DNA of 64,000 nt from an uncultured Acidobacteriota bacterium (GCA_902826795.1 CADEGD010000021.1:1-64000); one strand, 5' to 3'; counted from the first letter of the stretch, positions 32,305 through 40,780 are shown. Notes: a model not told the origin generated them from the sequence alone. Translations and numbers: made by a program.

Positions 32305-32835
32305 CTAAAGCTCGGTTTGCATCAGGAGGTCCGTCTGCGGGTCTTCGCCGAGTTGAAATACGTGACTTCCGACAACGCGGAAACCGTTCTTTTCGTAAAA
32401 CCGTCGCGCGCGCGGATTGTATTCCCACACGCCGAGCCACATCACGTCGTGACCGCCCTGCCGTCCTCGTTCGAAGCACGCATCCATCAACGCTTGACCG
32501 ATGCCTTTGCCGAGGAACTGCTGATGAGAGTAAAGGCGGTTGAGCTCGATCGGCCGTTCCGCAATGATACCCGTTTCAACACTATCAACAATGATCTTTG
32601 CATAGCCGGCCGCTTCGCCTTTAAGTTCGGCGATCAGAAAGACGCTCCTCTCTTCGCCTAACTCGATCGTGGTCTGCTCAAGGCTAAACGCCTGTCGCAT
32701 GTAGTGATTAAGATCGTCCGGAGCGTTTTTCGGATGATGGGCGAAGGCATCCCAGAATGTACTGTAAGCAAGATCGGTCAACGCTTTGGCGTCATTAATA
32801 CTCGCTTCGCGGATCGTAATCGGATCGGCCGACAT
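32305..32835 (-). CDS. GNAT-family N-acetyltransferase
   Basis: A 176-residue acetyl-CoA-dependent enzyme. Motif A: 'LNRLYSHQQFLGKGIGQALM' with the Q-x-x-G-K-G-I-G loop. Motif B: 'MWLGVWEYNPRARRFYEKNG', which is characteristic of the spermidine/spermine (PaiA-like) and related polyamine acetyltransferases, so a small amine or amino-acid substrate is plausible but not proven. Its ATG abuts the stop codon of the VapC gene with no spacer, suggesting that it is read from the toxin-antitoxin transcript. Confidence 0.9.
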   Translation of the reverse strand: MSADPITIREASINDAKALTDLAYSTFWDAFAHHPKNAPDDLNHYMRQAFSLEQTTIELGEERSVFLIAELKGEAAGYAKIIVDSVETGIIAERPIELNRLYSHQQFLGKGIGQALMDACFERGRQGGHDVMWLGVWEYNPRARRFYEKNGFRVVGSHVFQLGEDPQTDLLMQTEL

Positions 32836-33216
32836 CTAGATCATCTTCGCTCCGTAACTTTTGAATTCCAAGTCATTCGAAATGATCGAAAGAAACTCAA
32901 CCTTGGCTTGGGCGATGATCATTCGGTCGAATGGGTCACGGTGGTGAAACGGCAGCGAGGCGACCTGCAGCACGTGCCCGGGAGCGATGTGAAGAAGCTC
33001 GATCGACTGAGAAGATAGCTGCTGCAAAACGTCGGTTAGCGATCGGGTTAGCTTAAGTTTGCCGATGCTCGTCTTGATCGCGATCTCCCAAAGCGACGCA
33101 ACGCTTACAAAAACCTCAGTTTCCGGCTTAACAATAAGCTCTCGCTGCGAACGGGATAGATTTGTATTGCCCTCTAAATACCACACGAGGACGTGAGTAT
33201 CGAGGAGCACACGCAT
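32836..33216 (-). CDS. vapC: VapC-family toxin (PIN domain)
   Basis: A 126-residue toxin of the COG3744 VapC group. The acidic site is complete: Asp6 (VLLDTH), Glu44 (SLWEIAIK), Asp94 (HHRDPFDRM) and Asp115 (ISNDLEF). The motif 'LPFHHRDPFDRMIIAQA' is the hallmark of this branch. Expected activity is site-specific RNA cleavage that stops growth until the antitoxin is restored. It follows the antitoxin gene by 2 nt and is followed without a gap by a GNAT gene. Confidence 0.92.
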   Translation of the reverse strand: MRVLLDTHVLVWYLEGNTNLSRSQRELIVKPETEVFVSVASLWEIAIKTSIGKLKLTRSLTDVLQQLSSQSIELLHIAPGHVLQVASLPFHHRDPFDRMIIAQAKVEFLSIISNDLEFKSYGAKMI

Positions 33217-33218
33217 CG

Positions 33219-33419
33219 CTACATGTACTCCTTAAAATCGTCAAGCGGTGCATCGAAGTCGTCCGCCATATGCTCCACGAGGCCTTTCATGCTCCCAAAT
33301 CGGCGCTTTGGTTTCCGGGGCTCGCCAGGCTTCTCAACCTCAATAAGCCTGAGGCTTTCAAGATCGTCGAGAATACGTCTAACTTTCGGCTCCAGAATCT
33401 TTACGTGCACCGTTTCCAT
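33219..33419 (-). CDS. Antitoxin of the VapC pair
   Basis: A 66-residue protein with an N-terminal strand ('METVHVKILEPKVRRILDDL') and a C-terminal acidic helix ('EHMADDFDAPLDDFKEYM') typical of the toxin-binding tail of short VapB antitoxins (DUF2281-like). The DNA-binding half is not a clear AbrB or RHH fold, so the family name is uncertain, but size and position are decisive: it ends 2 nt before the VapC start. An extended -10 (TGC-TAAAAT) lies 6 nt before the ATG, so the transcript is probably leaderless. Confidence 0.8.
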   Translation of the reverse strand: METVHVKILEPKVRRILDDLESLRLIEVEKPGEPRKPKRRFGSMKGLVEHMADDFDAPLDDFKEYM

Positions 33420-33425
33420 TTCGCG

Positions 33426-33434
33426 ATTTTAGCA
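33426..33434 (-). promoter_or_regulatory. Extended -10 element of the VapBC module
   Basis: On the minus strand TGCTAAAAT (TAAAAT is 5 of 6) followed by CGCGAA and the ATG at 33419. It is the same TGC-TAxAAT form as at 29046-29055. Confidence 0.55.
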
Positions 33435-33439
33435 TACGT

Positions 33440-34618
33440 CTACTTCCCGCTTGTGATCAGTTTCGCGATCGTCTGAAGCTGCATGTTGGACGTGCCTTCG
33501 TAGATCGAGCCGATCTTGGAATCGCGCCAGTATTTTTCGACTGGATAATCTTTCACGTAGCCGTATCCGCCGTACAGCTCGATGGCTTTTGAGGAAACCT
33601 TTTCGGCGACCCGTGAGGTGTAGAGCTTTGCGATCGCAGCTTCTTTAAGGAATGACTTGCCAGCGTCTTTTAAACGAGCAGCATTGTAAGTGAGAAGACG
33701 TGCGGCTTCGATGTCGACAGCCATCTCCGCAAGCTGGAATTGCACCGCTTGAAAGCTGTTGATCGCTTGCCCGAACTGTTCGCGTTCGGCAGTATATTTT
33801 AACGCGGCTTCATAAGCACCTTGCGCAATGCCGAGCATTTGTGCGGCAATGCCAATGCGGCCTTCGTTGAGAGTTTCGATCGAGACCTTGTAGCCTTTTC
33901 CGACCTCGCCGAGCACGTTTTCCTTTGGAACCTTGCAATTGTCGAAGATCAGCTCGGTCGTCGACGAAGCTCGGATGCCGAGTTTGTCTTCTTTCTTGCC
34001 TACGGTGAAACCTGGAAAAGCCTTCTCTACGATAAATGCCGTGATGCCCTTGTATCCGGCTTCCGGGTCGATGTTGGCAAACACGATAAAGATCTCGGCC
34101 TCATTACCGTTGGTGATCCAAAGCTTCTGACCGCTGAGTTCCCAATGATCGCCTTTGTCTACGGCCTTGGTCTTTAACGCGAATGCGTCCGAACCCGAAC
34201 CGGCTTCACTCAAAGCGTATGCGCCGACACGCGAGCTTGCCAGATCAGGCATATACTTCTTTTTCAATTCGTCGCTGCCCCACTTGATGAAAGCATTCGT
34301 GACGAGCGTGTTGTGCACATCGACACATACCGATATGGAAGCATCGACGCGGGCTAATTCTTCGATCGCGACGATAGCGTTAAAGATGGTCGATCCTGTT
34401 CCGCCATATTCTTCAGGCGATTCGATCGCCATAAGGCCAAGATCAAAGCATTGTTTGATAAGCTCCGGATCGAGTTTCGCGGCGTGCTCCATGGCCTCGA
34501 CACGCGGGCGAACCTCTCCCTCGGCAAACTCACGTACAGATGCGCGAAAGAGTTCCTCTTCTTCGGTAAGCGTTGTTAATGCGGCGTTTGACAAGGCCAA
34601 GCTAGCTGCAGTACTCAT
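33440..34618 (-). CDS. Acyl-CoA dehydrogenase, short/branched-chain type
   Basis: A 392-residue FAD enzyme that introduces the alpha-beta double bond in acyl-CoA, passing electrons to ETF. Domains in order: helical N-terminal part (about 15-125), beta domain with 'YALSEAGSGSDAFALKTKA' and 'LSGQKLWITNG' (flavin contacts), C-terminal helical part with 'REQFGQAINSFQAVQFQLAE' and the catalytic Glu in 'GSIYEGTSNMQLQTIAK' (about 375). The catalytic Glu position is that of short-chain enzymes (BCAD/SCAD), not isovaleryl-CoA dehydrogenase. It stands alone, divergent from the flippase-like gene. Confidence 0.95.
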   Translation of the reverse strand: MSTAASLALSNAALTTLTEEEELFRASVREFAEGEVRPRVEAMEHAAKLDPELIKQCFDLGLMAIESPEEYGGTGSTIFNAIVAIEELARVDASISVCVDVHNTLVTNAFIKWGSDELKKKYMPDLASSRVGAYALSEAGSGSDAFALKTKAVDKGDHWELSGQKLWITNGNEAEIFIVFANIDPEAGYKGITAFIVEKAFPGFTVGKKEDKLGIRASSTTELIFDNCKVPKENVLGEVGKGYKVSIETLNEGRIGIAAQMLGIAQGAYEAALKYTAEREQFGQAINSFQAVQFQLAEMAVDIEAARLLTYNAARLKDAGKSFLKEAAIAKLYTSRVAEKVSSKAIELYGGYGYVKDYPVEKYWRDSKIGSIYEGTSNMQLQTIAKLITSGK

Positions 34619-34699
34619 ACATTTAATCTATAAGCTTTTGTTATTCGTGTATCGATAAAATACCATTCTAAACAGCACGATAGTAATAGGCAACGCTCA

Positions 34700-35770
34700 G
34701 TGATTTCCGAACCGCAAAGCCCAGGTCAGGGCGAAACTCAGCCAAAGCTAAGTCAAAAGAACACGACCCGGCTAAAAATTCTCGGTACGGCCCTTACGTT
34801 CTGTGGGCTGCTGCTTTTTGCTTACTTCGTTTACTCAACGGGCGTTAACGAGATAGCTTCAAACATTGCAACTTTTGGTTGGGTCGGGTTCGGAGTGATC
34901 CTCCTGATCTACGCGGTTCGGATCGTGATGCGTGGACTCGCATGGAAGCTGTCTGTTTACGAACCCTACAGTTTAGAACTGAAGGATACGGTTCCCGCCG
35001 TGATCATCGGTGAGGCGATGAGCAGCATGATCCCACTTGGGATCTTGATCAGCGGTACGGCAAAAGCCGTCGCAGTTCGAAAGAAAGTGCCGCTTGTCGT
35101 CGGGCTTTCTTCGGTAGCGACCGAAAATCTCTTCTACAGTTTTACGACCAGCGTTTTCCTTATTCTTGGGGCTCTCACATTCGTCCGCGGATTTTCGCTG
35201 GATGAGCCGACGACGATCACGATCGATGTTTTGATCGGGTTAATCGCGGCGGTCGTGATCTTTCTCGGCCTGCTCATCATCCGCCAGTGGCACTTCGCGA
35301 GCGAGGTGTGCGAATCTCTCTATCGACGCGGGTGGTTTACGGGAATTCTCGACGACGGGCGGATGCAGGTGCGTCTTTTCGAGAATCTTATCTACGGTTT
35401 TTACCGGCGCCATCCCAAGCGGTTTCTGCCGATCTGTCTTACCGAGACGGCATTCCATCTGCTCGGGGTCGTCGAAGTTTGGTTCGTCCTTACAAGGATA
35501 ATTGAGCCGGTTGCCGGCCAATTTCTCAACGCCTTCCTGCTTGAGTCCGTAAGCCGTCTAATCACTATCATCTTTAAGCTGATCCCGTTTGTCATTGGCG
35601 TGGACGAGGCAGGAGCCCAATTCGTGGCTGAAACTGTCGGACTTGGGGCCGCGATCGGCGTGACGCTCGCCATAATTCGCAAAGGCCGAATCCTGTTTTG
35701 GACAGGGATCGGCCTTTTGCTCATCGTGAAGCGGGGACTGTCGCTTCGCGAAATCAGAAGAGCGTCGTAA
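34700..35770 (+). CDS. Flippase-like membrane protein (UPF0104/LPG synthase TM domain)
   Basis: A 356-residue integral membrane protein with about eight helices, of the lysylphosphatidylglycerol synthase transmembrane / YbhN superfamily. Typical features are 'GEAMSSMIPLGILISGTAKA' near residue 110, 'LFYSFTTSVFLILGALTFVR' and the C-terminal 'IFKLIPFVIGVDEAGAQFVA'. It lacks the soluble synthase domain, so a lipid transport or flippase role is more likely than aminoacylation. It starts at GTG 34700; no ATG is available in a suitable place and the Shine-Dalgarno is weak. Its 3' end faces the cytochrome gene 3 nt away. Confidence 0.87.
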   Translation: MISEPQSPGQGETQPKLSQKNTTRLKILGTALTFCGLLLFAYFVYSTGVNEIASNIATFGWVGFGVILLIYAVRIVMRGLAWKLSVYEPYSLELKDTVPAVIIGEAMSSMIPLGILISGTAKAVAVRKKVPLVVGLSSVATENLFYSFTTSVFLILGALTFVRGFSLDEPTTITIDVLIGLIAAVVIFLGLLIIRQWHFASEVCESLYRRGWFTGILDDGRMQVRLFENLIYGFYRRHPKRFLPICLTETAFHLLGVVEVWFVLTRIIEPVAGQFLNAFLLESVSRLITIIFKLIPFVIGVDEAGAQFVAETVGLGAAIGVTLAIIRKGRILFWTGIGLLLIVKRGLSLREIRRAS

Positions 35771-35773
35771 AGA

Positions 35774-36124
35774 CTATTCCTTTAGAGTTCGGACGTAGTC
35801 GGCGATCTGCTTGATCTCCTCGCCTTTCAGTTTCTTCCCGAAAGAAGGCATGAAGAGGCCGCCTTTTGTGATTTTATTGACGAGCTTTTCATCCGAAGCT
35901 TTCCACTTCTCCTGTCGCTTGGCGCTCGCAAGATTTGGCCCCTTGCCTCCGGTACCATCCGCACCGTGACAGCGGGCACAATTTTCTTTGAAAAGCTCCG
36001 CACCCGATGAACCGAACTCGAACGCCGAAGCCTTTGATTCAGCGGTTACAAGAGGCACTGCGACAACGCTGGCCGCAAGTGCAAGAAAGCAACACAGAAT
36101 TCCTATTTTAATTTTTATCAGCAT
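35774..36124 (-). CDS. Exported class I cytochrome c
   Basis: A 116-residue periplasmic monohaem cytochrome. The signal peptide (CCFLALAASVVAVPLVTAES) precedes a single domain with the haem attachment site 'ENCARCHGADGTGGKGPNL' and the methionine ligand in 'GGLFMPSFGKKLKGEEIKQI'. It resembles small electron carriers (cytochrome c6/c551). It follows prolyl oligopeptidase by 32 nt on the same strand, with a small GTTAGC-TATT-GCTAAC hairpin (36133-36148) between them. The redox partner is not visible in the window. Confidence 0.93.
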   Translation of the reverse strand: MLIKIKIGILCCFLALAASVVAVPLVTAESKASAFEFGSSGAELFKENCARCHGADGTGGKGPNLASAKRQEKWKASDEKLVNKITKGGLFMPSFGKKLKGEEIKQIADYVRTLKE

Positions 36125-36156
36125 GTTTTAGGGTTAGCTATTGCTAACGTACCTCC

Positions 36157-38361
36157 TTATTTTGATTTCAAACTCTCCGCGAGAAACGCGATCACGTCTG
36201 CGGATTCTTCATTGGCCTGCCTTCTGGAACTGCCGATACCATGGCCTGCGTCGTAATCGATTCGCAGAAAGACAGGTTGGTTGCTCGACGTGGCGGCCTG
36301 CAGACGAGCGGCGAGCTTGGCCGAGAACCACGGTTCGACCCGAGGATCGTTGATGCCGTGGGTAAGTATTACAGCTGGATACTGTACGCCGCTTTTTATC
36401 TTGTGATATGCGTCCATCTCAAGAAGATCTCGAAAGCCTTCTTCGGTCTTCACGGAACCGAATTCAGCAGTGTTCGGAACGCCGTTAGCGGTGGTTTCAT
36501 AGCGAAGCATATTGTTCAGCCCTACCTGGATAACGGCGGCGCCAAACAGATCCGGCCGCGTCGCGATCGCGTTGCCGACAAGAATTCCGCCGGCACTCGC
36601 ACCATGTGCGGCTAGCATCTGCGGCGATGTGTAATTTTCGTTGATCAGATACTCCGCGCACGCGATGAAGTCGTTCCAGGTATTCGGCTTATTCTTTCGA
36701 AACCCGCCGAGATGCCATTCCCGTCCGTATTCGCCGCCTCCCCGAACATGTGCAAACGCGACAATGCCGCCTTGCTCCATCCACGCAAAAAACGCCGGCA
36801 CGAAAAATGGATTTTGCGAAATTCCATACGAGCCGTAGCCACTTAGCACGGTCGGATTTTTACCGTCGAGCTTGATGCCTTTTTTGTGAATTATCGAAAG
36901 CGGGATCAGCGTTCCGTCCGGTGCCTTAGCTTTTACTTGGATCGATTCAAACCTGGACGTATCAATGGACGATGCCGGCTGCAGCAACGTGTCGTCGAGT
37001 TTCTTCTTGCCGGAATCATACGAGTAAATCGTGTTCGACTTTACCCACGAGGCAGTCGTGAAAAGCAGTTCCTTTCCTCGCGGATCGGATGTCATCGACG
37101 AGATTGTCACGCCGTCGAAGGGCAGTTTGATGTCGCCGAGTTTGCCATTCTTTAGGTCGAGCTGTTGCAGCTTTCCGATGCCGGCGTCACTTTTCTGTAC
37201 TATCAGAGAATCGGCCGTCATGCACATATCGGTGATCAAAGCCTGACTTTCCGCAACTACTATCGAGGCCTTAGCCGGATCGGGCTTAGAAACACTCGTC
37301 TTGACGATCTTGTAACGCGGGGCGTTGTTGTAGGTGAGCAGGAATAGCTCGTCGCCTCGAACCTCGAAAGAGTTTACTTCGTCTTCGAAACTGGCGAGCT
37401 TTCGCCACTGTATCCCCGGCTTGCTCAGTTCTTCGGACCTTGCGACGTAGATCTCGCTGTTCGGCGAAACACCCGTGTTCAGCGTGACGAACGCATACCG
37501 CGAACCTACTGGCACAGTGGGAAAAGGAAGCAATTTCGGATCGACCGGCAATCCGGGGTTTACTTCAAAACCAAAAACGGGCCGGTCTTTTTCAGTATCG
37601 TCTCCCAGTCGATGTAGGTATACGCGTCGTTTCTGAAATTGCTCGGTCTGCGAAGCGTCCGATTCGAGTTTGGGAAACTGAACATAGAGGAAAGATTTGT
37701 TATCCGGCAGCCAGCTTCCGGCCTCCCATCGCGCACGCTCGATCCTGACGCCGAGGTCTCTCGAGGTCGAGGTATCGACGACACGAATTTCGCCAAGCTC
37801 GGCTCCGCCAGCCGAGACAAGATATGAAACTTTCAATCCGTCTTGCGACGGGCTGAACGATATGATCGAAAAACGCTTGCCGCCTTCGGCAATTTTTGTG
37901 GGATCGACCAAAAGTCGCTCGACGCCCTTGAGACCGTATCGAAAATAAAGCTTTCGATCGGCGTCACCCGGAGCGATCTTGAGATAGAAGTACATAGGCC
38001 CAACTTTTTTGACGCTCGAAACAACGACGTTCGGGTTCGTCATTTCATTGATGCGTTTTAAAACTTGATTACGCACCGGAGACGGGTCAAGATTCGATCT
38101 CGTGTAATCGTTCTGCGCCTTCATCCACTCGGCAAGTTCCGCCGACTTCGGCTCTTCCATCCAACGGTATGGATCGACGATCTTCGTTCCGAAGTAGTCA
38201 TCCGTCACCTCTCGCACCGGAGCGACCGGTTGTTCGATCGATCGTGTGTCTGTCATCGAAAGCGAGGCCCCGGGTTGAGCGAATGTTGTGGCAGCCGCGG
38301 TTAGCATCCCTACAAAAATAATGGCGAGCCATGCGAGCAAATCTCTTTTAACGAATTTCAT
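36157..38361 (-). CDS. Exported prolyl oligopeptidase (S9A)
   Basis: A 734-residue serine peptidase that cuts after Pro in short peptides. The start at 38361 (MKFVKRDLLAWLAIIF) is chosen because CGGAG lies 8 nt upstream and the protein then begins with a signal peptide; an earlier in-frame codon only adds a basic stretch. The seven-bladed propeller spans about residues 85-440, then the alpha/beta-hydrolase has 'SGYGSYGISQNPFF', 'FAHVRGGGEYGREWH', Ser589 (HGASAGG), Asp672 (GINDPRVEP) and His707 (DAGHGIGS). Secretion is typical for Acidobacteriota members. The gene starts 14 nt after a small membrane-protein gene and belongs to the same packed group. Confidence 0.95.
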   Translation of the reverse strand: MKFVKRDLLAWLAIIFVGMLTAAATTFAQPGASLSMTDTRSIEQPVAPVREVTDDYFGTKIVDPYRWMEEPKSAELAEWMKAQNDYTRSNLDPSPVRNQVLKRINEMTNPNVVVSSVKKVGPMYFYLKIAPGDADRKLYFRYGLKGVERLLVDPTKIAEGGKRFSIISFSPSQDGLKVSYLVSAGGAELGEIRVVDTSTSRDLGVRIERARWEAGSWLPDNKSFLYVQFPKLESDASQTEQFQKRRVYLHRLGDDTEKDRPVFGFEVNPGLPVDPKLLPFPTVPVGSRYAFVTLNTGVSPNSEIYVARSEELSKPGIQWRKLASFEDEVNSFEVRGDELFLLTYNNAPRYKIVKTSVSKPDPAKASIVVAESQALITDMCMTADSLIVQKSDAGIGKLQQLDLKNGKLGDIKLPFDGVTISSMTSDPRGKELLFTTASWVKSNTIYSYDSGKKKLDDTLLQPASSIDTSRFESIQVKAKAPDGTLIPLSIIHKKGIKLDGKNPTVLSGYGSYGISQNPFFVPAFFAWMEQGGIVAFAHVRGGGEYGREWHLGGFRKNKPNTWNDFIACAEYLINENYTSPQMLAAHGASAGGILVGNAIATRPDLFGAAVIQVGLNNMLRYETTANGVPNTAEFGSVKTEEGFRDLLEMDAYHKIKSGVQYPAVILTHGINDPRVEPWFSAKLAARLQAATSSNQPVFLRIDYDAGHGIGSSRRQANEESADVIAFLAESLKSK

Positions 38362-38375
38362 ACTAAATCTCCGAA

Positions 38376-38612
38376 TTAATGATCGAATTGCTCGAAATGC
38401 CATCGGTCGAACGCGTCGGATAGTTGATCACGCGCCACCATAAACGTAATGATCCGTGGTTGCAAAACGTTGTGGTAATCCCGGAACTCTGCCGCACCGA
38501 TCATCCGCCACGATGGATAGTTGACGAACGTCTCAACGAAATATCCACCGCCAACATAAAGGACGAGGCCGAACATTAGCGCAAAAAATACGCGTCTACT
38601 TTTCTCTGTCAT
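38376..38612 (-). CDS. Small membrane protein, possibly truncated
   Basis: A 78-residue protein with one clear N-terminal helix (VFFALMFGLVLYVGGGYFVE) followed by 'NYPSWRMIGAAEFRDYHNVL', which resembles the first part of larger four-helix membrane proteins of the DUF1772-like type. After 'RIITFMVARD' the hydrophobic second helix expected in such proteins is replaced by a polar tail (DRWHFEQFDH), so it may be a truncated relative. It lies 12 nt after the cupin gene and 14 nt before prolyl oligopeptidase, in an operon-like series. Confidence 0.6.
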   Translation of the reverse strand: MTEKSRRVFFALMFGLVLYVGGGYFVETFVNYPSWRMIGAAEFRDYHNVLQPRIITFMVARDQLSDAFDRWHFEQFDH

Positions 38613-38624
38613 ATCTGATTCCTC

Positions 38625-39239
38625 TCACACTGCCTGCCGACCCGTCCCGTGTTTCGCCGCCGGCGTGTCAGCGAACGCAACCACTGGCGTTCTGTGCAGT
38701 TCTTGTCGCTTGAACTGATCGATGTACTTACGAACTACCCGGCGATAGCCAAGTAATCGGCTGACCGGACCAAGAGTTCCGAAGATCAGTCGCAGACCGA
38801 GCGACGTCGGCCGCACAACATCCCTAAACTCGGAAACGAACGCGGCACCGATCAGCGGCTTGAAAACGCCATTTGCATCGGTCTGTCCGTCGGCCGCGAG
38901 AGCGAATGCGACGCGAAACATATCGTGAGCTCGGCCGGCCGGCCGGAATTGTTCGACGGCTCGCGTTACGCCGTCATGTTCGTTCCACTGAAAATGCGGC
39001 GTTCCGGCCGGTATCACCTTAGCGGCACCGGCACTGAGAATGTAGTTCGTTTCACCGATCCGGACGCCAAGTTTGCCTGCAAGAACAAAGATCGCCTGGT
39101 CCTGGTAAGGGTGCAGGTGTTCGCCGGCGATTTCGCCGCCCGGTTTTAACGTGAACTCGACGCGGAAGACTTCTTTATTCGACTCGAGAACACGCAGCGT
39201 CTCGCCTGTAACTGGATTGTGAATTAGCTCGTTACTCAT
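38625..39239 (-). CDS. Cupin-domain protein
   Basis: A 204-residue protein. A single cupin fold lies at about residues 20-100: motif 1 'GGEIAGEHLHPYQDQAIFVL' (His-x-His and Gln/Glu metal ligands) and motif 2 'GAAKVIPAGTPHFQWNEHDG'. The C-terminal part (about 110-190) is helical with a hydrophobic patch ('SLGLRLIFGTLGPVSRLLGY'). Such 200-residue cupins are common in Actinobacteria and Acidobacteriota with no known reaction; a metal-dependent enzyme or sensor is possible. It starts 12 nt after the upstream peptidase gene. Confidence 0.85.
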   Translation of the reverse strand: MSNELIHNPVTGETLRVLESNKEVFRVEFTLKPGGEIAGEHLHPYQDQAIFVLAGKLGVRIGETNYILSAGAAKVIPAGTPHFQWNEHDGVTRAVEQFRPAGRAHDMFRVAFALAADGQTDANGVFKPLIGAAFVSEFRDVVRPTSLGLRLIFGTLGPVSRLLGYRRVVRKYIDQFKRQELHRTPVVAFADTPAAKHGTGRQAV

Positions 39240-39251
39240 ATACTTGTCCGT

Positions 39252-40268
39252 TTAGAAGTTCACCCTCGCCGGTCGGCGGGAAAATTTCGTGTCGAACGCA
39301 AAGTTTGAATAGCTCGTCGCGTTGAACAGCAATTGGCTTGCCTTCAAAGCCTTCATCTTTGGCGCGTCATACCAGCCGTATGCATGATCTCTGATGTGTT
39401 CGGCGGAGCCGGTGAGGCCACCGCAGAAATGCGAGAGCTCATGCACGATCGATATAACGAACCAGTCGTTCCCTTGCAGATCGAGCAGGTCGCACAAGTA
39501 GATCGAATCCCGGCGTAGCTGGGTTCCGCGAATAGTTTCAAAACGACCCCCGCTGAAGTAACCGCCACCAAAGGTGTAAGCGATGCTCGGCTGATGTAAA
39601 GGATCGATCTCGAAGATCGCCGGACCCCACAACCCGCCCGGTCTTGCAAATACATCTAGCATGCGGTCGTAGATCCTTGTCGCTTGTTCGATAGTGCCTC
39701 GCCGCTTCGGCGACGGATGATCGTCGATGCGGAAGTGAGCGTTAGCCTTTCGCATCAACTCAGCGCGACCGAATGCGGAAATCGGAGATGACGTTTCTGG
39801 CGAGTCGACGACCGGCAATGCCCCGAGCAGATTCGCTCTGGCGGAGCGGATTGTACTCAAGGTTTCGTTGAGCATTGCCGTGACCCGCTGAATCCGATTT
39901 TGATCGGAGCCAATGCCCACCGTACGGCCGCCGCCGGAAGTCACTTCGTTCAGCTTCGCGATGGTTTTGTAGTAAGGATCGACACGACCGTCTGCACCTT
40001 TCCAGCCAAAATGTTTCACTTGAAAACTCTGAATCGAGTCCTTCGTGTGCGGCCCGCAGATCCCGTCGACTTTAAGGGTCACGTTCGGGCGGCCTTGTCC
40101 GGGCGGAACATCATTCAACGCCTGCTGGATCGTGCGCACGTCAGGATTCTGGTTAACACCCTTGATCCCGACCGACTTGACGATCTCGATCGTTCCGGGC
40201 GAGAAACCGGTCGGGTGCTGCAGCTGTCTGCAAACCCCGTCGACGCATAAAACTGGTGGTTCTGCCAT
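39252..40268 (-). CDS. Putative M35-like (aspzincin) protein with PG-binding domain
   Basis: A 338-residue protein. Residues about 25-100 form a peptidoglycan-binding type 1 fold ('PDVRTIQQALNDVPPGQGRP', 'VDGICGPHTKDSIQSFQVKH'). The C-terminal half has a zinc signature 'ISIVHELSHFCGGLTG' (HExxH) followed by 'IRDHAYGWYDA', which matches the aspzincin GTxDxxYG pattern with Asp as third ligand; deuterolysin-like or lysine-specific enzymes have this form. No signal peptide is seen, which is odd for a wall-binding enzyme; it may use another export path or act as a toxin. AAGGAG lies 8 nt before the ATG. Packed between DUF3574 and cupin genes. Confidence 0.8.
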   Translation of the reverse strand: MAEPPVLCVDGVCRQLQHPTGFSPGTIEIVKSVGIKGVNQNPDVRTIQQALNDVPPGQGRPNVTLKVDGICGPHTKDSIQSFQVKHFGWKGADGRVDPYYKTIAKLNEVTSGGGRTVGIGSDQNRIQRVTAMLNETLSTIRSARANLLGALPVVDSPETSSPISAFGRAELMRKANAHFRIDDHPSPKRRGTIEQATRIYDRMLDVFARPGGLWGPAIFEIDPLHQPSIAYTFGGGYFSGGRFETIRGTQLRRDSIYLCDLLDLQGNDWFVISIVHELSHFCGGLTGSAEHIRDHAYGWYDAPKMKALKASQLLFNATSYSNFAFDTKFSRRPARVNF

Positions 40269-40280
40269 TCTTGAAACTCC

Positions 40281-40757
40281 TTAGAATGAAACATGGACTG
40301 GCAGCGAATCATCAGCGCGTAACACCGATTGCTGATCGAACCTTGCTTTATACGCCTCTCGAATACGCTCAATCTTTCGGCTGCTTTCGCGCCGCGTATT
40401 AAATGGGTAAAGGAGGATCAAAACTTTCGCCTTTTCGCGGATTATTTCACCGGACGAATCTCGAAATTGGCCGATCCCGTCGAGCACTGTGAGGCCGTCC
40501 GGAAATTCCGGCGTTACGGTTTGAGCAAGAAAATCTGCAAATTCCTCTTCCGTGATCTCTGGCCCGTTTGCCCTGTTTCGACCGAAAAATAGCTCAGTGC
40601 GGACAAAGATCTCGAAGCGAACCTCTCGCCGCTTTTCTGCTTTACTCGCGGTCGCTTTGCCGGCCGTCGAGCTTGATTGTGTGACCTGCTGCTGTGCGTA
40701 TGCAGCGGGAATGAATGCAAAAGCGATAAGAATGTGTGTGAGTATGAATTTTTTCAT
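40281..40757 (-). CDS. Exported DUF3574 protein
   Basis: A 158-residue protein with a signal peptide (MKKFILTHILIAFAFIPAAYA). The DUF3574 core is visible: 'RTELFFGRNRANGPEITEEE', 'TPEFPDGLTVLDGIGQFRDS' and 'VLILLYPFNTRRESSRKIER'. The family consists of small exported proteins of unknown activity, often found next to redox or stress genes. It is the first of a run of closely spaced minus-strand genes (12-14-nt gaps) that ends with prolyl oligopeptidase. Confidence 0.88.
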   Translation of the reverse strand: MKKFILTHILIAFAFIPAAYAQQQVTQSSSTAGKATASKAEKRREVRFEIFVRTELFFGRNRANGPEITEEEFADFLAQTVTPEFPDGLTVLDGIGQFRDSSGEIIREKAKVLILLYPFNTRRESSRKIERIREAYKARFDQQSVLRADDSLPVHVSF

Positions 40758-40780
40758 TGCTGTTCTTCCTTAAATTTGAA

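Noticed and set aside
34788-34800. Match to the GCCCTTAC core of the family-B repeat
   Set aside because: Only eight to nine bases within a normal coding segment; the rest of the element is missing, so it is chance.
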